Source: Bacteroidota bacterium (GTDB lineage: Bacteria; Bacteroidota; Bacteroidia; Chitinophagales; Saprospiraceae). From it: a stretch of DNA of 64,000 bases. The stretch is from the NCBI GenBank assembly GCA_030147525.1, contig JASBVF010000003.1, positions 1 through 64,000 of the forward strand. Direction: 5' to 3'. A program made the position numbers and the translations under genes. Shown piece after piece: positions 8,749 to 16,784 of this stretch. The notes under the pieces are model-generated. The model had not been told where the DNA came from, did not search any database, and saw nothing but the letters and a program-made list of their open reading frames with translations. Position 1 is the stretch's first letter. Every line of letters begins with the position of its first letter.

Positions 8749-9780
8749 CTAGTCAGGAAAATAAGCTGTTGTTACTTCTTGAAGTACATCACGTCGAATT
8801 ATAGGCAATTTTAGAAGTAATTTTTTCATGCCTTCGATATCCAGGCGATGTGTATTGTGAGAATGGTATTCATCAAAAGTAGTGGCGTCTGGAACGCCTT
8901 CCGAGAAATATTGATTGTAATTTAGATCCCGGTTATCTGCAGGTATTCTGTAGTAGTTTCCCATATCTTCTGCTTTTACCATGTCCTCCCGATTTACAAG
9001 TGTTTCATACAGTTTTTCTCCATGTCGAGTCCCGATAATCCTTATGGGTACAGTCCTTTCATACAATTCCATTAAGGCATGAGCCAGGGTCTCGATAGTA
9101 GCGGCCGGAGCTTTTTGAACAAACAAGTCACCCTGCATTCCGTACTGGAAAGCGAACCAAACCAAATCCACTGCATCCTCCAGTGTCATCATAAACCTGG
9201 TCATGCTTGGGTCAGTGATAGTCAAAGGTTGTTTTTTTTTGATTTGATCAATAAAAAGTGGTATAACAGAACCTCTTGAGGCCATTACGTTGCCGTAGCG
9301 AGTACCACAAAAGATGGTCTTCTTATCGTCAAGGTTTCTTGATTTTGCAACCATGACCTTTTCCATTAGGGCTTTGGACATGCCCATGGCGTTAATTGGA
9401 TAGGCGGCTTTATCTGTACTGAGTATTACCACATTTTTTACCTCAAAAAGGGCAGCTGCTGTCAGTACATTGTCCGTACCAAGAATGTTAGTTCTCACTG
9501 CTTCCAGCGGGAAAAATTCACAGGATGGAACTTGTTTAAGGGCCGCCGCATGAAAAATGTAGTCCACTCCTTTTACAGCCTGTTCCACACTATCCAGATT
9601 GCGAACGTCTCCTATATAGAATTTCACTTTAGGATTATTGAGTCTTTTCCTCAAATCATCCTGTTTTTTTTCGTCGCGGCTGAAAATCCGGATCTCCTTA
9701 AAATATTCAGAATTTAGGAAACGATTTAAAACTGCATTCCCAAAGGAGCCGGTGCCACCGGTGATAAGTAAAGTTTTCAC
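8749..9780 (-). CDS. capE: UDP-GlcNAc 4,6-dehydratase, C5-inverting (CapE/WbjB; may also serve as PseB)
   Basis: A 343-residue extended SDR starting at GTG 9780. TGGTGSFGNAVLNRF is the NAD(P)-binding motif. SRDEKKQDDLRKRL is typical of the FlaA1/CapE/PseB group, and VVILSTDKAAYPINAMGMSK replaces the usual SYK triad with the STDKA-P-x-MGxSK form. Length matches CapE, WbjB and FnlA (about 340). The product, UDP-2-acetamido-2,6-dideoxy-L-arabino-hexos-4-ulose, is the common precursor of UDP-L-FucNAc (CapF, CapG) and of pseudaminic acid (PseC onward). No other dehydratase of this type occurs in the window, so it may feed both. Its stop codon TAG was rebuilt by the IS insertion. Confidence 0.9.
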   Translation of the reverse strand: MKTLLITGGTGSFGNAVLNRFLNSEYFKEIRIFSRDEKKQDDLRKRLNNPKVKFYIGDVRNLDSVEQAVKGVDYIFHAAALKQVPSCEFFPLEAVRTNILGTDNVLTAAALFEVKNVVILSTDKAAYPINAMGMSKALMEKVMVAKSRNLDDKKTIFCGTRYGNVMASRGSVIPLFIDQIKKKQPLTITDPSMTRFMMTLEDAVDLVWFAFQYGMQGDLFVQKAPAATIETLAHALMELYERTVPIRIIGTRHGEKLYETLVNREDMVKAEDMGNYYRIPADNRDLNYNQYFSEGVPDATTFDEYHSHNTHRLDIEGMKKLLLKLPIIRRDVLQEVTTAYFPD

Positions 9781-9795
9781 AATAATTTTTTTTTG

Positions 9796-11088
9796 TTAAT
9801 GGCCTACAATCAACTCAGACAAACTAATATCAGATTTTGCAAGGAATAGCGATATTGGATTCCCAATTAACAGCAAGGGATCTACAAAGTAGAAACAAGC
9901 CCTAAAAGTTACTAATATATGCAAAATTAAAACAGGAGTCATGACAGTTGCGAATCTTTTTAATGCCAATCTGTTTTGATTTTCTTTATGAAGGTACATT
10001 AATCTTATTAAGGAAATCAGAAAGAAAATATAATTAAACCTTGCTAATGAGCCCAAGCTGAATGAAAGGAGAGTAGTACAAAAAAATAAAGTATACAGAA
10101 GATTCCATTCTTCTAAAAACTTATCCTTACGTAGCTTTAATAGGTTTAAATAGTCCAGTATAAACAAGATAAGAAATGAAAAATTGATTAGACTCACTCT
10201 TAAAGTGACATACCAATTCGCTTCACTTAAGGCTGCTTGTCTGTCTTCGAAGTATTCCTGATCTGTGTAAGCTGATGCTCTGGATTGAATAGAGGTTTCG
10301 CTAAAAACATTTAACGATTGACCAACAAAATCTAATATGCCTGAAGTGCTCGTAAATAAAAAAAATGCAATTGATGATAAAATCAAAAAGTGAGAGATTA
10401 ACTTTGAGAAGTTTAAAACTTTATATAAAAAGAATACTGCAACTGGAAAAATGAATGTGTAGTGTATAAATAAAGATAAGGAAAAGAGAATTAAATAAAT
10501 TAGCTTATTGCTGCGAAGATATTTGAAGACATAAGTAATAAATAGAAACAATGCTGTCCAGAAGCGCACTCCTGTTACCCCCACATAATAAGGAACCAGT
10601 AGGGCGAGAAACAAAAACAGAAATTTCCAGGTCCATTCTTTTCCAACTCCTGTAATAATCACTGCTTCTTCCAGGAATTTTAAAAACAGAAAGGTATAAA
10701 TTAAAGAAACAATTGCAAAAAACCATCTTGGTTCAGAAGTAATTCTTGAAACAAAAAAACCTAAGGATAGTGCATAAAAATCTGGTTTTGTATTGTATGT
10801 GTTCGATTCTATATATGAGAATTTGACTAAATCATCGGAATAATTATTTGATAGCAAATAAAAGTATTCTTGAAAAGAATATGAGCTTATGACTTGAAAA
10901 TCTTTTTTATAACTAATTATATCGCCACTGTAAAAAAAAACATTGAATCCAAACCAGAATGAAAATAATAAAATAATTTTATGATACTTTCTACTCCAAA
11001 TTTTGTTTACTGCAAACAGAAATGCAAGAAATGGATAAAAAATACCTATCAGGAACAGGATTGATGGTTTCGCTTTTGTTATTGACAC
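9796..11088 (-). CDS. wzy: EpsG/Wzy-like polysaccharide polymerase
   Basis: A 430-residue integral membrane protein with roughly ten hydrophobic helices, starting at GTG 11088. The topology and the motifs FYSGDIISYKKDF near residue 60, PYYVGVTGVRFWTALFLFI near residue 175 and SLFIHYTF fit EpsG-family polymerases, which like Wzy join lipid-linked repeat units on the periplasmic face. It is the only polymerase candidate in the locus and sits with the flippase and glycosyltransferases. Sequence conservation in this class is low, so the call rests on topology plus the short R-x2-x-A and H-Y motifs. It lies 15 bp upstream of capE. DNA is strongly AT-rich. Confidence 0.75.
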   Translation of the reverse strand: MSITKAKPSILFLIGIFYPFLAFLFAVNKIWSRKYHKIILLFSFWFGFNVFFYSGDIISYKKDFQVISSYSFQEYFYLLSNNYSDDLVKFSYIESNTYNTKPDFYALSLGFFVSRITSEPRWFFAIVSLIYTFLFLKFLEEAVIITGVGKEWTWKFLFLFLALLVPYYVGVTGVRFWTALFLFITYVFKYLRSNKLIYLILFSLSLFIHYTFIFPVAVFFLYKVLNFSKLISHFLILSSIAFFLFTSTSGILDFVGQSLNVFSETSIQSRASAYTDQEYFEDRQAALSEANWYVTLRVSLINFSFLILFILDYLNLLKLRKDKFLEEWNLLYTLFFCTTLLSFSLGSLARFNYIFFLISLIRLMYLHKENQNRLALKRFATVMTPVLILHILVTFRACFYFVDPLLLIGNPISLFLAKSDISLSELIVGH

Positions 11089-11104
11089 CTATTAAAATAT
11101 AAAA

Positions 11105-12274
11105 TTAATTCTCAAAAAGCTTTTTCCAATGTTCAGCAATCAATTCAGGTTTAAACTTGTCTAAAGAGTCATAAGCTGTTTGCCCCATCTTGATTCGACT
11201 TTTATCATCTTCCATCAATCTTGAAAGTTGATCTATATATTCTTTAATGTCGTAAGGTTTAATAATTAAACCTGTTTTTTCATGCTCAATAATATCTGTT
11301 AATGAACTAAAAGAATTGAATGCGAAGGGAACAACCCCGTAAGCCTGGGATTCAACCAAAACCATAGGGAAACCTTCAAATGCGGATGTCATACAAAAAA
11401 TCTTAGAGCGCTGTAGAAAAGGACGAGGATCTTGAAAGCCGTAAAAATTAATATTGCTTATCTGCTTTTCTATGACTCTTTTTTCCAACTCTTTCCGAAA
11501 CGTACCATCTCCTAATACGTCGAATTCCCATTCAGGAAATTTACTTGACAATTTTGTCCATATTTCTAAAATTAAATCTGCTCTTTTTTGAGCTACTTCA
11601 ATTCTTCCTACAAACAAAATACGATTTTCCTTTTTATATTCTATGTTTTCAACCACACTAAATGGTACAGGATTAGGTATGCTAATAATTTTTTCACTTG
11701 GAAATGATTTTATAAAAGTTTTTAATTCAGGTATAAAATGTGGGGAGAGTAAAACGAGCTTATTGGATACCTTAATTGCATTCTTAAAATATAAACTATA
11801 TTTTATTTTATTTATGTATTTCAATATTTTCCAAAAAAATTTAAAATTTAAAAATTTAAGTATTTTTCTGTACAAAGCATTACTCATGATAATATTTTCA
11901 TAACTATTTTGAAGACAAGCAATGCAATTATGATGGACTGTATAAGTTTTAACTCCTTTGTCAGGAGTTATAGCACTTAGAAAAGCAATAGATTTTTTAT
12001 AGATTCCTGCTTGATTTATTATTACATTTATTTCTTTTTCAATAATCAATTTCCTTACAAATTCGATATTTTCTCTTGAAAGAACTCTATTTTTTAGAGG
12101 AAGAAAATATTGAATAACCCCATCAATTTCTGTCTGAGAACCGTGTGCTAAAATTAGGTATTGAACCTTCATTCTTTTTTTTATAAACTCCTTTGCTAAG
12201 GTGGATGTTACTCGCTGTACACCTCCTTTATCAGGCTCAATGGGAAATTGGGAAATAAAGAGTATATTTGTCAT
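11105..12274 (-). CDS. GT4-family glycosyltransferase
   Basis: A 389-residue GT-B enzyme. The N-terminus FISQFPIEPDKGGVQRVTSTL has the G-G-x-x-R acceptor-side loop. The donor domain starts at ILFVGRIEVAQKRADLILEI (about residue 220), followed by FDVLGDGTFRKELE and the SAFEGFPMVLVESQAYG block with the E-x7-E pair (about 300). It should transfer one sugar of the repeat unit in the cytoplasm; the sugar is unknown. Its ATG overlaps the stop of the next upstream gene by 4 bp, a coupling arrangement. It lies between the sialyltransferase-like gene and the polymerase. Confidence 0.87.
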   Translation of the reverse strand: MTNILFISQFPIEPDKGGVQRVTSTLAKEFIKKRMKVQYLILAHGSQTEIDGVIQYFLPLKNRVLSRENIEFVRKLIIEKEINVIINQAGIYKKSIAFLSAITPDKGVKTYTVHHNCIACLQNSYENIIMSNALYRKILKFLNFKFFWKILKYINKIKYSLYFKNAIKVSNKLVLLSPHFIPELKTFIKSFPSEKIISIPNPVPFSVVENIEYKKENRILFVGRIEVAQKRADLILEIWTKLSSKFPEWEFDVLGDGTFRKELEKRVIEKQISNINFYGFQDPRPFLQRSKIFCMTSAFEGFPMVLVESQAYGVVPFAFNSFSSLTDIIEHEKTGLIIKPYDIKEYIDQLSRLMEDDKSRIKMGQTAYDSLDKFKPELIAEHWKKLFEN

Positions 12275-13344
12275 TCAACAGTTTTTACCATTTGCCAAAA
12301 CCTTGGATATTCATGCTTTAAAGGAATGTGATCGGTATCTGGTAATAAATTAAACAAGGTGTAAGATTTATGATGTAAAATATGGCCATATATCAAAAGT
12401 GATGAACCATTACCTATAACAGTTACATTTTTAGAAACTATCAATAGAGCCTCGAGGATGGTTTGATAGGACAATAATTCCGTATGAAAGTTCAAAGATT
12501 GAAATACATCTAATGTAACTTTTTTTTCATCATCGGATTGATCGGGACGAAATTTGATAAAAACTTTATTCGTTGTAAGGTGCTTGGCTGACAGCATTTT
12601 TTTAAGAAAGATTTTTAATGTACTTTCAAAGGAATCAAGGTTAATCCCGTATACTCGGTTCATTGCGTCACCAATCCATAAAGAACTATCACTAATATCT
12701 AATTTATTTGATAGTTTTAGCATCTCTTCTTTTATAGCTTCAAATGGAACGACTACTTTTTTAGCAAAAGGTATATTTTTAAAAGCTTCATCGGAAAAAC
12801 AATAAAATTTCACATCCCTTACAAATGCATAACAGTTGGGATGAATTGGCAAACTGAGCATTTTTACAGATCTGCCCCTTAATATTCTGAGTAATCCGTT
12901 GACAATTAATTTTCGATCTTTCCAGAAATCTACTCTCCATGGAAAAATTTGATTGTCAATTGTAAATAAGGTTAAACTATCATAGTTCCCGTAATTTACT
13001 ATCCCTTCTTCTATGAAATGATAGGCCTTGCATTTTGGGTTTGTGATCAATACCCTGTTGCCAACTGACATCAGGTCTATATAGGCAGTGTACTCCTCTC
13101 CACCTGTAATTCCTCGGATGTACCTGTCGTAGGCATTAGGGTAATTAAAGTTCTTGATTTTTTTAAACAGGCTCATTGAGCTTTCCACCTGATCATAAGA
13201 AGGGAAATGCGCATATCCTGTTAATCCGATCTCATAGTTGGAAGTGAGAAAAACAATGGATGGTTTCTCCAGATTCAAATATTTGGACACAGCCAGGGCT
13301 GAGAGAAAGGTGATGTGAGAATGTATGGTAAAAATGTTTTTCAA
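12271..13344 (-). CDS. Sialyltransferase-like protein (polysialyltransferase/GT52-type fold), candidate nonulosonate transferase
   Basis: A 357-residue soluble protein from a TTG at 13344 with GGATT upstream; no ATG is available nearby. Three signatures of bacterial sialyltransferases of the polyST/GT52 type can be read: the acidic-acidic-Gly motif in YHFIEEGIVNYG (about residue 110), a basic-Pro motif IKFRPDQSDD (about 265) where the usual HP is replaced by RP, and GNGSSLLIYGHI near the C-terminus (about 320) matching the conserved Ser motif. The locus makes a CMP-activated pseudaminic-type acid, so a transferase of this fold is expected here. I infer that it adds the nonulosonate. The RP for HP change is unusual and could affect CMP binding. 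Confidence 0.6.
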   Translation of the reverse strand: MKNIFTIHSHITFLSALAVSKYLNLEKPSIVFLTSNYEIGLTGYAHFPSYDQVESSMSLFKKIKNFNYPNAYDRYIRGITGGEEYTAYIDLMSVGNRVLITNPKCKAYHFIEEGIVNYGNYDSLTLFTIDNQIFPWRVDFWKDRKLIVNGLLRILRGRSVKMLSLPIHPNCYAFVRDVKFYCFSDEAFKNIPFAKKVVVPFEAIKEEMLKLSNKLDISDSSLWIGDAMNRVYGINLDSFESTLKIFLKKMLSAKHLTTNKVFIKFRPDQSDDEKKVTLDVFQSLNFHTELLSYQTILEALLIVSKNVTVIGNGSSLLIYGHILHHKSYTLFNLLPDTDHIPLKHEYPRFWQMVKTVE

Positions 13345-13356
13345 ATCCTTGAATGA

Positions 13357-14640
13357 TCAATTTAAATGTTGCCCTTTTTCAAAGGCAAAATAATAGTTCC
13401 GGTAGAAGTAAAGATCTACCAAAAGGGTGGCTAAATAACCTGCTATCAGGGCTTTAGGAAAAATCGCCAGGCTAAATTCAGCAGTGTAATGGAAATAGAA
13501 TAGAATGATTGCCCAAATAATCATGCCGGCGGTATAAGCCTTTAAGCGGTCAAAATTCTTTTTTATCACCATGTAGATATTGCTGAAAACGGAAAGGATA
13601 CTGATAAGACTTACTATCAACATCCATTGTGCTGCTTCAATTCCACCGACGTAATTTGGAAGTAGATTTTCAACGACCCACGGCAAAACGGGCCATCCAA
13701 TTGCCAGAACAAAAAGGTAGAGTAGGAAGGAAATACCAACAAATTTCAACGGGATTTTCATTAACTCTATAAAACTTTTTCCCTGGCCATAAGCATAACT
13801 CATCTTCGGAAAACTGATGCTACTGATAGACGATGTAACTGTTTGCAGCGTCCCGTCCACCATTGTTGCTAAAGCATAAAGTCCCAGTGCTTTTGTGCCC
13901 CCCATGAATAAAATGGCAGTGCGTTGAATAGTTGGCCAAAGTCCATACATACTCGCCACAGCATAAATCGGCATTCCAACTTTATATAGCACTTTTAAAT
14001 TAGCAAATGACCAATTCGGTTTTGTTTTAATGGGTCTCCAGCGATAGGTTAATATCCAGTTTACCAATGTAACACCGGCTGCCCTCATACACAATCCGTA
14101 AAAACCATATTTCCATACCCAATAAATACCTGCAAATGCTACAATAGAAGAAACAAGAGAAATAGCTGATAGTTTATTGAAGTCGGTATTTGACCGGTAA
14201 AGTATTTTTAAGTATTTGGTGACATAAAATGCTTCAAATGTAGAGAGACCAATTGTCATTATCCCAAATCCAAGTTTAAAATCGTTTAACAAAATAAAAT
14301 ATAATGCGACAATAAATGATGTAACCAAAGAGAATATTCCAAGTACCTGACTCCAGTAGTTTGCAACTGAGGCAAATTCTTTGACTCTCTCTTGCTCTCC
14401 TTTGCCCATATAATAAGGTAATTCCCTACTAAGGCCACTCGGAATTCCCAGTTGAATCAAAATAATATAGCTGGTTATGATATTAAATGAATTAAAATAG
14501 CCAAGTTCTTCCGGTAGCATCCATTTTGCGACGAGAAACCCGCTGACCATTGTCATGGCATTTCCTGTAAGACTGGACATGCTCATGAAGACAATCATAT
14601 TGCCAGTCTTATTTCTTTCTAGAAAGAACTGCTTGATCAT
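13357..14640 (-). CDS. wzx: Wzx-type polysaccharide flippase
   Basis: A 427-residue polytopic membrane protein of the MVF/MATE-like polysaccharide transport class. The N-terminal half carries GNAMTMVSGFLVAKWMLPEE and a paired-helix pattern giving about 12 hydrophobic segments; LGYFNSFNIITSYIILIQLG and GLSRELPYYMGKG are typical of O-antigen flippases. It should move the undecaprenyl-linked repeat unit to the periplasmic face for the polymerase at 9796. Its start overlaps the end of the SGNH gene by 32 bp and it is followed after 12 bp by the sialyltransferase-like gene, so all are probably on one transcript. Confidence 0.88.
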   Translation of the reverse strand: MIKQFFLERNKTGNMIVFMSMSSLTGNAMTMVSGFLVAKWMLPEELGYFNSFNIITSYIILIQLGIPSGLSRELPYYMGKGEQERVKEFASVANYWSQVLGIFSLVTSFIVALYFILLNDFKLGFGIMTIGLSTFEAFYVTKYLKILYRSNTDFNKLSAISLVSSIVAFAGIYWVWKYGFYGLCMRAAGVTLVNWILTYRWRPIKTKPNWSFANLKVLYKVGMPIYAVASMYGLWPTIQRTAILFMGGTKALGLYALATMVDGTLQTVTSSISSISFPKMSYAYGQGKSFIELMKIPLKFVGISFLLYLFVLAIGWPVLPWVVENLLPNYVGGIEAAQWMLIVSLISILSVFSNIYMVIKKNFDRLKAYTAGMIIWAIILFYFHYTAEFSLAIFPKALIAGYLATLLVDLYFYRNYYFAFEKGQHLN

Positions 14641-15289
14641 GGGGTTTGAATTCCCGGCCAGCCCATTGTTTTAACTCAGACTTTAGCTTTTGAAATAATA
14701 TCAGTTGACCGGTTTTGTTGAGGTGATGATAATCAGATAGAATTCCTTCTCTGGGGAAGGTTGAATTATCAATGAAATATGTTTCAGATTTTAATATTTC
14801 GTTGTATTTAAGGATGTTCTGTGAAACACGAGGCACGATTTGCTCATATTCTTCACATCCTGGTAATATTCCAATTGCCCAAATAGGAATATCTTCAAAA
14901 CGTTTTTTCAGGTTGATCAGCGTTTTTTTAAATTGCCTGTAAGGCGTATAGGTAATCCCCCTGTACTTTCGCATTAACCTGACGAAGGGTTTGAAGACCC
15001 GGAACAACCTGAGTTTTTTGATGATTTCGAGTTCAATCCTACCAAAGGCTCTTGGTGTACAATCCACGATCCCACAATGAAGTAGTATAAGGTCGGCTTG
15101 AATAAAACTGTAGTAATTTAGCTGGGAGTACAGATCGACAATCGTTGCTCCACCGAGACCGACATGAATAAATTCTATCTCTGGCAATTCTTTGCGTAGC
15201 AGAGAAACATAAATATCTTCCCATCTTACCTCTCCATCCGGGTGTTTTCTGGGCAGGGATAGCGAATCGGTCAATACTAAGACTCTCAA
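14609..15289 (-). CDS. SGNH/GDSL-like hydrolase or acyltransferase
   Basis: A 226-residue protein with SGNH blocks. Block I is VLTDSLSLPR (TDS in place of GDS, Ser at about residue 9), block II is VGLGGATIVDL with Gly, block III HCGIVD replaces the usual GxND, and block V is SDYHHLN with the Asp-x-x-His pair near residue 200. Such proteins in capsule loci add or remove O-acetyl groups on the polymer. It has no signal peptide. The only plausible start is TTG at 15289; the IS66 transposase stop lies in the same frame 36 bp upstream, so the IS66 insertion replaced the original leader and possibly the first few codons. Confidence 0.68.
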   Translation of the reverse strand: MRVLVLTDSLSLPRKHPDGEVRWEDIYVSLLRKELPEIEFIHVGLGGATIVDLYSQLNYYSFIQADLILLHCGIVDCTPRAFGRIELEIIKKLRLFRVFKPFVRLMRKYRGITYTPYRQFKKTLINLKKRFEDIPIWAIGILPGCEEYEQIVPRVSQNILKYNEILKSETYFIDNSTFPREGILSDYHHLNKTGQLILFQKLKSELKQWAGREFKPHDQAVLSRKK

Positions 15290-15325
15290 TTCAAACAGAT
15301 ATCTATTAATTTTTAATATAAATAT

Positions 15326-16726
15326 TTAGGTCGTCGCAAAACGATATGACGGGATTTTTCCCTCAAAAATATTTCTAAGTTCTTTGAAAGGATTGAGTTG
15401 TAGTTTTCTCACGGTGGAGATAAAACTATAGATACGGGCATAATTTTGGGCACCTTTCAAGGTTCTGAAGCATCCTGCTACCTTCAGTTTCGACTTTGTT
15501 GGCCGGATATCCCGCTCAGCCAGATTATTGGTGAAAGGCACACATTTATGCCAGGCAAATGCCAGTACGGCCTCCCGGTAATTATCCAGGCGGTTCAGCA
15601 AGTTTCTGCCTTTGGTATTTGAATATCTTCCTCTGCCGGAAGGCGGTGGTTGCGGGGGCGGTTCCTCCCGGTAACCTTCCCAGATTAGGCTGTCATATGT
15701 ATTTAGTGCTTTGTCCTGTTCTTTCGGTGGAAGCTTTTTGGTGCCCTGTGCTGTATCGTTGTAAAGTTTCAGAAGGAAGTGATGAAATTTTTCAGCCCAG
15801 CTGCTTCCCGTTTCCATTAGGCCTTTGAGTTCCCGCAGCAGATGGGCGCCGCACACGCCATGTTTGGCTTTTTCAAAAAGAAAATAGAAAGCATAACAAT
15901 CATGGATAAGCCAGCCCTGGTAGTCAGGCAAGATGGACAAATGGGGCTCGTGGGCCTTGCTGCCTCGCTTTTTGTGGACAAATTGATAAGTATATGAGGT
16001 ATTTCCCAAAGTATGCAGCCAATGTCCACAGCCTTCAACACGGACGCCACTTTCGTCGGCATTGTTTACTTCGGCATTCAGCAATTGAGTTTTGATGTAA
16101 TCTTCTTCTGCTTGCAGCCGGTCGTAAGCGTCGTTTTGACATTGAACGATCGTGGCTTCATTCAGCGGTACAGAAAAAAGGTCGTCAAAGAGTTGCTGAA
16201 TTTTGGACATGGACATGCACCCGTTTTGGTGCAGCAACGTAACGAGTGACCGTACACCCGGTCCGTACTGGACAGGAGCTTGGACGCCTGCGGGAAATTC
16301 GCCCTGATTTTGGGTGCCACAATGTGGACAGGTACAGCCATAGCTGCGGAATTCTTTGATATATAGTTTGATTTCAGGAAGATCAAATTGCTGACGGCGG
16401 CTATTCAGGGTAAATTCAGTGGCGGGGCTTAGATGTTGGTGACAATGCCTGCATTGGTCAGGTTTGATGTCTTCAATCTCATCAGGGTGCGCAACCATTT
16501 TCAGTGTGTTGCCTTTATGGCCTTGCTGTCCGCCCTGCTTCTTTTTCTTCTTTGGAATGGCTGGTTGCTTCTTAAAGCCATCGGAAGAAGGCGGACGGCT
16601 GCTGTTCCGGCTATTCTGATTGAGCTTCTGCTCTAAATCAGATACCCGGTTTTGGAGGAGTCCAACCGTAGCTAAAAGTTGATGTATCAACTCGTGACAG
16701 GCTTCTATGGTGTCTGGTAGTTTCAA
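15326..16726 (-). CDS. tnpC: IS66-family transposase TnpC
   Basis: A 466-residue DDE transposase. The N-terminal coiled segment LLQNRVSDLEQKLNQNSRNS with SSRPPSSDG and a Lys/Gln-rich KKKKKQGGQQGHKG stretch is the classic IS66 leader. A zinc-finger-like CRHC and CPHC pair follows at about residues 92 and 134. Catalytic Asp in NNADESG (about 226), second Asp in LIHDCYAFY and Glu in NNLAERDIRP (about 412) are all present. No tnpA or tnpB accompany it, as in the ISBst12-type subgroup. I could not find convincing terminal inverted repeats in the short flanks (15290-15325 and 16727-16784), so element boundaries are undefined. It separates pseI from the SGNH gene. Confidence 0.92.
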   Translation of the reverse strand: MKLPDTIEACHELIHQLLATVGLLQNRVSDLEQKLNQNSRNSSRPPSSDGFKKQPAIPKKKKKQGGQQGHKGNTLKMVAHPDEIEDIKPDQCRHCHQHLSPATEFTLNSRRQQFDLPEIKLYIKEFRSYGCTCPHCGTQNQGEFPAGVQAPVQYGPGVRSLVTLLHQNGCMSMSKIQQLFDDLFSVPLNEATIVQCQNDAYDRLQAEEDYIKTQLLNAEVNNADESGVRVEGCGHWLHTLGNTSYTYQFVHKKRGSKAHEPHLSILPDYQGWLIHDCYAFYFLFEKAKHGVCGAHLLRELKGLMETGSSWAEKFHHFLLKLYNDTAQGTKKLPPKEQDKALNTYDSLIWEGYREEPPPQPPPSGRGRYSNTKGRNLLNRLDNYREAVLAFAWHKCVPFTNNLAERDIRPTKSKLKVAGCFRTLKGAQNYARIYSFISTVRKLQLNPFKELRNIFEGKIPSYRFATT

Positions 16727-16784
16727 CTCATTCCTTTTTGCGAAATGTACGAGTTTTCTGAAAAATCAAAAAGTACCTAAGTAG

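Larger units (their letters stand above)
6623..8749. mobile_element. IS5-family (IS427-like) insertion sequence, interrupted by a second IS
   Basis: The ends are perfect 17-bp inverted repeats, GAAGCTATCTCAAAAAT at 6623-6639 and its complement at 8733-8749, flanked on both sides by TA (6621-6622 and 8750-8751), a 2-bp target duplication as in the IS427 group. Without the inner element and its duplication the unit is 831 bp, normal for this group. It sits between capE and capF. Removing it with one TA restores GAC TAA AAAGT ATG, so the insertion fell inside the TAA stop of capE; the junction now reads TAG. Confidence 0.93.

Noticed and set aside
15640-15675. Proline-rich PPPQPPPSGRGR stretch in the IS66 transposase as an inserted repeat
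   Set aside because: A Pro/Gly/Arg-rich linker at this place is normal in IS66 TnpC proteins.
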